From Cohnella cholangitidis (lineage in GTDB: Bacteria > Bacillota > Bacilli > Paenibacillales > Paenibacillaceae): a stretch of DNA of 64,000 bases. This document shows positions 60,093 through 64,000 of the stretch, in pieces. The notes under the pieces were generated by a model. That model had not been told where the DNA came from and did no database searches. It saw only the letters and a list, made by a program, of their open reading frames with translations. A program made the translations under genes and the position numbers. Every line of letters starts with the position of its first letter. Positions within the stretch are counted from its first letter, which is position 1. The stretch spans positions 5,567,501 through 5,631,500 of the forward strand of contig NZ_CP041969.1 of NCBI RefSeq assembly GCF_014107495.1, given 5' to 3'.

Positions 60093-61307
60093 TCACGCAG
60101 AGATACCCAGTTTATTGGGCTCGGACGCATCTCGGGCTTCCGAAGCTCGAATCCAACCCGTCAAAACGACGGCGCCCGCGACCATCAGCGAACCGATCCA
60201 AGCGGTATGAACTAGACCGATCGTATCCGCGATTATACCTCCCAAGTATGCCCCGATCGCGATTCCCGCATTAAACGCGGCAATATTGAACGCGGAAGCT
60301 ACATCCACCGACTTTGGCGTATACCGCTTAGCCAACATTACTACGTAGACTTGCAGCCCCGGAACGTTCATAAAGGCAAACAATCCCATCAAGAGGATCG
60401 TAATGAACCCGGCAACCTTGAATGGTGCGGTGAACGTAAGCAACAGCAGCACTAGAGCTTGTACCGCAAACATATAAAACAAGGCAGTCGCGGGGTTGCG
60501 GTTGGCGGCTTTTCCCCCGATCACGTTACCGATTGCAATGGCGATCCCGTATAAGACGAGAATGACGACTACCGCTTCTTCGCTAAATCCGGTTATGTCG
60601 CGGAGTAACGGGGATAAATAAGAAAAGACGACGAAAGTACCCCCGTAACCTAACGCGGTGATGGCAAACGCAAGCAGCAAACGTCCGTTCGTAACGACTT
60701 TGAGCTGATCGCGCAGCGGCGTAACCGTACCTTTGCTTAATGAAGAGGGGACAAGCACCAGATTGGCGATGAAAGCAAACACGCCGATCGCAACGATTGC
60801 GAGGAAAGCGATTCTCCAACCGAGTTGCTGACCTAGCCAGGTGCCAAGCGGCACTCCCGTCACGGTAGCGATGGTGAGCCCCGAGAACATCGTGGCAATG
60901 GCGCTGGCCCTGCGATTCTCGGGCACGTGATCGGCCGCGATCGTAGAACCAATGGACATAAATAAGCCATGGGCGAACGCGGACAAGACGCGGGCGAGCA
61001 GCAGGATCGCAATTCCGTTAGCGGCGGAAGCGAGCGTATTGCCGATGATAAAAACGACCATGATCGCTAACAACAATCGTTTGCGCGAGACGTTAGACGT
61101 TAGCCATGTCAGAATCGGAGCTCCTATCGTAACTCCCAAGGCATACAGCGAAATCGTTAAACCCGCGGTTTTGATCGATATGTGCAAGTCATCAGAGATG
61201 AGAGGCAAGAGGCCCACGCTGATGAACTCCGTCGTTCCAATGGCAAAGGCGCTTATCGCTAAAGCAAGGAGCGCCAAGGTGTCTCTCTGTTTATTTAATA
61301 ATAACAT
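60093..61307 (-). CDS. MFS transporter, AraJ/YdhP-like (sugar or drug efflux)
   Basis: Twelve-helix efflux protein of 404 residues. Seen: LALAISAFAIGTTEFISVGLLP, typical of the AraJ/NepI/YdhP group, LTWLTSNVSRKRLLLA in the loop 2-3 region, and SAFAHGLFMSIGSTIAADHVPE. Start at 61307 (MLLLNKQRD) after GGGGAG; the long frame from 61619 crosses the divergent promoter. Divergent from the HxlR gene, whose product probably controls it. Confidence 0.88.
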   Translation of the reverse strand: MLLLNKQRDTLALLALAISAFAIGTTEFISVGLLPLISDDLHISIKTAGLTISLYALGVTIGAPILTWLTSNVSRKRLLLAIMVVFIIGNTLASAANGIAILLLARVLSAFAHGLFMSIGSTIAADHVPENRRASAIATMFSGLTIATVTGVPLGTWLGQQLGWRIAFLAIVAIGVFAFIANLVLVPSSLSKGTVTPLRDQLKVVTNGRLLLAFAITALGYGGTFVVFSYLSPLLRDITGFSEEAVVVILVLYGIAIAIGNVIGGKAANRNPATALFYMFAVQALVLLLLTFTAPFKVAGFITILLMGLFAFMNVPGLQVYVVMLAKRYTPKSVDVASAFNIAAFNAGIAIGAYLGGIIADTIGLVHTAWIGSLMVAGAVVLTGWIRASEARDASEPNKLGISA

Positions 61308-61390
61308 TCTCGTCACTCCCCGGTATGGTATCGCCGGCCGGCAAATGTTATTATGAGTTACTCTATCCGATAAGGGTAGTACGCACTTTA

Positions 61391-61422
61391 AAGTACTATA
61401 GGCACTAAAAAGTAATATAGGC
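61391..61422. promoter_or_regulatory. Direct-repeat operator candidate between the MFS and HxlR genes
   Basis: AAGTACTATAGGC (from 61391) and AAGTAATATAGGC (from 61410) are 19 bp apart in the divergent promoter region; flanking bases also agree. HxlR-type proteins are known to use direct repeats. Confidence 0.5.
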
Positions 61423-61460
61423 GGTATATCAAGTTGGTTTATCATCAGGAGGGAACGGCC

Positions 61461-61835
61461 GTGACGCAAAAGAAATACAACATTTCCGTGGAAGCGACCT
61501 TGGATGTCATCGGAGGCAAGTGGAAGTGCGTAATCCTCTGCCACCTTACGCGCGGAAAACAACGAACGTGCGATTTCAAAAACGTGATGCCGGCAATCAC
61601 GCAAAAAATGCTTACTCAACAGCTTAGGGAGTTAGAGAGCGACGGGATCGTAAACCGCATTAGTTACAATCAAGTTCCGCCTAAGGTCGAATATGAGTTA
61701 ACCGAATACGGAATGAGCCTGAAACCGATCTTGGATGCCCTTTGCGCTTGGGGAGACAATCATATTATTAAAGAATACGGAGATAAGAGCGCGATGCTGG
61801 AAGACAACATCTTAAATCAAGTTCCTAACCAATGA
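61461..61835 (+). CDS. HxlR-family transcriptional regulator
   Basis: Winged-helix regulator of 124 residues: TLDVIGGKWKCVILCHLTRG, RTCDFKNVMPAITQKMLTQQ, the recognition region, then LTEYGMSLKPILDALCAWG. The Cys in the first helix (KCVILC) could be redox- or aldehyde-sensitive, as known for HxlR/YodB relatives. Start taken as GTG 61461 after GGAGGGAACG. Divergent from the MFS-aldo/keto reductase operon, which makes an aldehyde- or quinone-stress role plausible. Confidence 0.87.
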   Translation: MTQKKYNISVEATLDVIGGKWKCVILCHLTRGKQRTCDFKNVMPAITQKMLTQQLRELESDGIVNRISYNQVPPKVEYELTEYGMSLKPILDALCAWGDNHIIKEYGDKSAMLEDNILNQVPNQ

Positions 61836-62021
61836 AAGCCATTGTCCGTATGTGGTTCCATAAAACGATTTTCGCAGCACCCATCGATCTCATAGTCGAA
61901 AGCGATGCTTTATTCGAAAAGGAAAGCCTCCATCGATAGAAGGACGCTCAATCGGACAATGAAAATCGAAATGTGATATATTGGATATCAATCATTTATA
62001 ACTAGGTATGGAGGGGAAGGA

Positions 62022-62387
62022 ATGAACGTACGCGTAGACCAAAAGGGAAACTCCAGCGTAGCGGTGATCGATAGCGATCAATTGCTTATCGAAGATGTCC
62101 AGGGAGCGCTCGATTTGATGGCGACGGTGAGCTATAATGACGGGTGTCACAAACTGCTCCTCCGTCATGCGAATATATCGGAGGCGTTCTTCGATTTAAG
62201 TACACGCCTGGCGGGCGAGATTCTTCAGAAGTATACGAACTATCAGGTGAAGCTTGCGATCGTCGGGAATTTCGACGGCTATTCGAGCAAGAGCTTAAAA
62301 GACTTTATCTACGAATGCAACAAGGGGAACCAGGTGTTTTTCTTGCCGGATGAGGAGTCCGCTCTCGAAGCGCTTCATCGGGTTTAG
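62022..62387 (+). CDS. DUF4180 protein
   Basis: Small cytosolic protein of 121 residues: an N-terminal beta pair, then IEDVQGALDLMATVSYNDGC, ISEAFFDLSTRLAGEILQKY and the closing SLKDFIYECNKGNQVFF. This pattern is DUF4180. Function not known. ATG after GGAGGGGAAGG. Stands alone. Confidence 0.82.
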   Translation: MNVRVDQKGNSSVAVIDSDQLLIEDVQGALDLMATVSYNDGCHKLLLRHANISEAFFDLSTRLAGEILQKYTNYQVKLAIVGNFDGYSSKSLKDFIYECNKGNQVFFLPDEESALEALHRV

Positions 62388-62447
62388 GGAAAGCAGCCAC
62401 ACCCGGTGCATCCGCCGTTTATTTTTTTCGACATAAATAGACCTTTA

Positions 62448-62478
62448 AAGTGAATATTTTCATGTGAAAAATTCACTT
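62448..62478. promoter_or_regulatory. 31-bp near-perfect palindrome upstream of a small ORF
   Basis: Arms AAGTGAAT and ATTCACTT enclose TTTTCA-TG-TGAAAA, itself a palindrome. It lies 16 bases before the ATG of the small ORF at 62495 in an AT-rich patch. It could be an operator or an RNA hairpin. Confidence 0.5.
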
Positions 62479-62494
62479 AACAAAAAGGTTGAAA

Positions 62495-62590
62495 ATGGTA
62501 AAAGAGATATACAAAGATTTATATCTTGATAAAAAATTTATAAAGTTTTGGATAAATATGTATGGTGAATATGCAAGAATACGGGGTTAG
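62495..62590 (+). CDS. Possible 31-residue peptide gene
   Basis: Short frame starting MVKEIYKDLYLD and ending EYARIRG, rich in Lys, Tyr and Ile, not obviously membrane-spanning. AAAGG lies 6-7 bases before the ATG. The stop codon lies in the first arm of the terminator at 62585-62612. The patch 62430-62590 is much richer in A+T than its neighbours. I recognise no family; it could be a small regulatory peptide, a remnant of a transferred gene, or chance. Confidence 0.4.
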   Translation: MVKEIYKDLYLDKKFIKFWINMYGEYARIRG

Positions 62591-62612
62591 CAAAAAAAGC
62601 TAACCTTTTTTT
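62585..62612 (+). terminator. Terminator after the small ORF
   Basis: GGTTAGC / GCTAACC with a 7-base A loop, followed by seven T residues. It is nearly symmetric, so it may also end the phosphopantetheinyl transferase transcript from the other strand. Confidence 0.8.
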
Positions 62613-62705
62613 GCGTATAATCGATGCCTTGCACGGAATACAATAGGGGGTGCTCTTGAAGACGCGTTGACGGAATGAGATCGCACAGCATCGGGAAGCT
62701 CCCCG

Positions 62706-63392
62706 TTAAGTAGAAAAGAAAGCAGCGATTTCTTCCAATGAAAGCCGGATCGCGGAAAGTTCGTCAATCGGGATCGAATGGCATACGGATAACATATAAT
62801 CGGGTTCGGGTTGCATCGAATGGAGAAACCATGTCCGATCGGACGTTTGCACTTTCGTTCCGGTTGCCTCCGGGAACTGAATTTCAAACGAATCGAGGGG
62901 GGTAGACAGTCCGGAGCCTGTCGCTTTGAGATAGCTTTCTTTTTGCGTCCAAATTCGATAGAACGCCGTTAATTTGTTTTCGTCGCCTTGTTCAGATACA
63001 AAGGCGTTTTCGTTACGCGTGAAATACCTGTTCGCTATGCTGGAATATTCGAAATCCCGCATGTACTCGATATCGATGCCGATCTCGCTGCTATCGAAAA
63101 TGCAAGTTACGTAATCTTCCGCATGCGAGAGATTGAAATACAGATGGGGATGGGAAATCAGATAAGGTTTGCCGGAATGCCGATAACCCCACTCTAAATC
63201 TCGTTCCAAGATGCCGTAATGGGTCATAAGGATATAGTTGACGAGTAGTTCGCCGGCAATAGAACGGTTAAAGTCATTGAGCATTTTAAACCTGATCGCT
63301 TTATCCATCCGAGTCTTGGATACGAAGATCGATAACCGTTTGATGAGACTCGCGTGGTATTGATGATCAATTCGAATGAGATAGACTTTCAT
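62706..63392 (-). CDS. sfp: 4'-phosphopantetheinyl transferase, Sfp type
   Basis: Moves phosphopantetheine from CoA to carrier-protein serines of peptide or polyketide synthetases. Protein of 228 residues with GKPYLISHPHLYFNLSHAED (substrate region), the Mg-binding IGIDIEYMRD, and WTQKESYLKATGSGL, the conserved WxxKE block. Start at 63392 (MKVYLIRI) after CAGGAGAG; a longer open frame from 63509 lacks a ribosome site. Divergent from an adenylating enzyme gene, so it probably activates that cluster. Confidence 0.9.
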   Translation of the reverse strand: MKVYLIRIDHQYHASLIKRLSIFVSKTRMDKAIRFKMLNDFNRSIAGELLVNYILMTHYGILERDLEWGYRHSGKPYLISHPHLYFNLSHAEDYVTCIFDSSEIGIDIEYMRDFEYSSIANRYFTRNENAFVSEQGDENKLTAFYRIWTQKESYLKATGSGLSTPLDSFEIQFPEATGTKVQTSDRTWFLHSMQPEPDYMLSVCHSIPIDELSAIRLSLEEIAAFFST

Positions 63393-63784
63393 GCTCAACT
63401 CTCCTGCCCAATTTAATAGAAATGGGTAAGTACAATCATATAACATTATATTCCAAACATATTGTAAGTTATTGGATTTTATTTCACTTAAAAAAATCGA
63501 CAAAATCATCGTATGTATAAGTACTAATCGGGACTATTAGTCTATTCTTTCTGTGTTTTAATAGGTCAAAATGACTATGTAGAAAACTATGAATCCAGTG
63601 ATACAATACAGATCTCACAAAATTTAGCCGAATTAATTCCTATTATATCTGATTTGTATCATTTTTGTTTGTCGCGAATAGCGGCTCTAAATTGGTATAA
63701 ATAAGAAAAGTAATCGCGACCGCGGATTTTTTTTGCTTATTGTGCAAACGTTTGAACAAAGGAATGAGATCGAGGAGGAATAGA
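63393..63784. other. AT-rich divergent promoter region with a palindromic operator
   Basis: No gene seen. TTGTGCAAACGTTTGAACAA (63740-63759) is a 20-bp palindrome with one mismatch, centred on CG, placed just before the ribosome site of the downstream gene. A small inverted pair ACTAAT/ATTAGT lies near 63525-63541. The region is distinctly richer in A+T than the rest of the window. Confidence 0.55.
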
Positions 63785-64000
63785 GTGACGAAACGATATC
63801 ATAATCTTAACGAAGCTTTTGAATCCGCTAGCCGAACGGATAAAGGCATTGTTTTTGTCGAAAAAAACAAGGATCGAAGAGTGCCGTATCATCAACTTTA
63901 CGAACAAGCCAACTCCATTCTTTATCAATTGCAACAAAAAGGCATGAGAGCGGGAGATCTTCTGCTGTTCCAAATCGAAGAGCCGCATCCTTTTCTCGTA
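63785..64000 (+). CDS. Adenylate-forming enzyme (acyl-CoA/acyl-AMP ligase or NRPS/PKS loading domain), 3' end beyond window
   Basis: First 72 codons of a gene. GTG 63785 follows GAGGAGG at 6 bases. The translation (LNEAFESASRTDKGIVFVE, then VPYHQLYEQANSILYQLQQK and GMRAGDLLLFQIEEPHPFL) matches the start of AMP-binding enzymes, where a beta-strand, the PYHQL segment and GMRAGD come before the AMP-binding core. Next to an Sfp-type transferase it most likely begins a lipopeptide, peptide or polyketide cluster. Which domains follow cannot be seen. Confidence 0.7.
   Translation, partial: MTKRYHNLNEAFESASRTDKGIVFVEKNKDRRVPYHQLYEQANSILYQLQQKGMRAGDLLLFQIEEPHPFLV

Noticed and set aside
62448..62478. 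Rex site upstream of the small ORF
   Set aside because: TGTGAA and TTCAC are present, but the spacing is one base short of the Rex consensus and the outer bases do not match.
62600..62887. 95-codon minus-strand frame beside the phosphopantetheinyl transferase gene
   Set aside because: It overlaps the transferase gene and the terminator in another frame; no ribosome site or family features.

Overview
The window looks like a chromosomal segment of a Gram-positive, low-to-mid GC Paenibacillaceae bacterium (Paenibacillus/Cohnella-like). Support: strong GGAGG-type ribosome sites, several TTG/GTG starts, Bacillus-type genes (CcpN with its YqfL partner, OpuA with the substrate-binding domain fused to the permease, YneQ, a YwcJ-like transporter beside lactate dehydrogenase), YesM/YesN-type two-component systems, and many plant-sugar genes. 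No rRNA, tRNA or CRISPR array was seen, and no phage region. The only mobile elements are two identical IS3-family copies.

Layout. 1-7 kb: two-component system with a 51-bp repeat array between its last stop codon and a terminator, a formate/nitrite-type channel plus L-lactate dehydrogenase behind a Rex/Fnr-like operator, an Axe2-like acetylxylan esterase, and an AEC transporter. 7-11 kb: an operon of two Gfo/Idh/MocA oxidoreductases, a TIM-barrel isomerase and an AraC regulator, substrate unknown. 11-22.6 kb: a uronate-catabolic region (KDPG aldolase, KDG kinase, GH4 glycosidase, mannonate dehydratase UxuA, oxidoreductase UxuB, GntR regulator), interrupted by adenosine deaminase and by a 51-bp repeat array carrying both IS copies. 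22.7-30.6 kb: ccpN-yqfL, glycine betaine transporter, orphan LytTR protein, GH51 arabinofuranosidase with a divergent ArsR-like regulator. 30.6-37.6 kb: pseudouridine synthase, AlkD, small membrane protein, acetyltransferase, heterodimeric ABC exporter, broken nitroreductase. 37.7-43.4 kb: LacI regulator and L-fucose operon fucI-fucA-kinase-fucU. 43.6-55.3 kb: a sugar/polyol regulon with a ketose/sugar kinase, an AlsE-like epimerase, a YesM/YesN system, an ABC importer, an FAD oxidoreductase and a sorbitol-dehydrogenase-like enzyme. 55.6-62.4 kb: TetR-MFS, membrane serine hydrolase, aldo/keto reductase, MFS-HxlR, DUF4180. 62.5-64 kb: an unannotated 31-codon ORF, an Sfp-type phosphopantetheinyl transferase, and the start of an adenylating enzyme that probably opens a lipopeptide or polyketide cluster beyond the window.

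Most notable. (i) The three promoters of the 43.6-55.3 kb regulon share one architecture: TTTGTTC-like half-sites 22 bp apart, and the proximal one 31 bp from the start of the -10. That points to direct control by the local AraC-type response regulator. (ii) Four intergenic loci carry unrelated repeats with nearly the same period (50-51 bp). In one, two IS3 copies sit in the same loop position of the repeat palindrome, as IS1397 does in E. coli palindromic units. (iii) At least six genes carry net single-base frameshifts (one carries two). Most look like one base missing from short G/C runs, so sequencing or assembly error is as likely as gene decay.

All functional calls come from reading translated sequences and from remembered family features. 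No database search was run.
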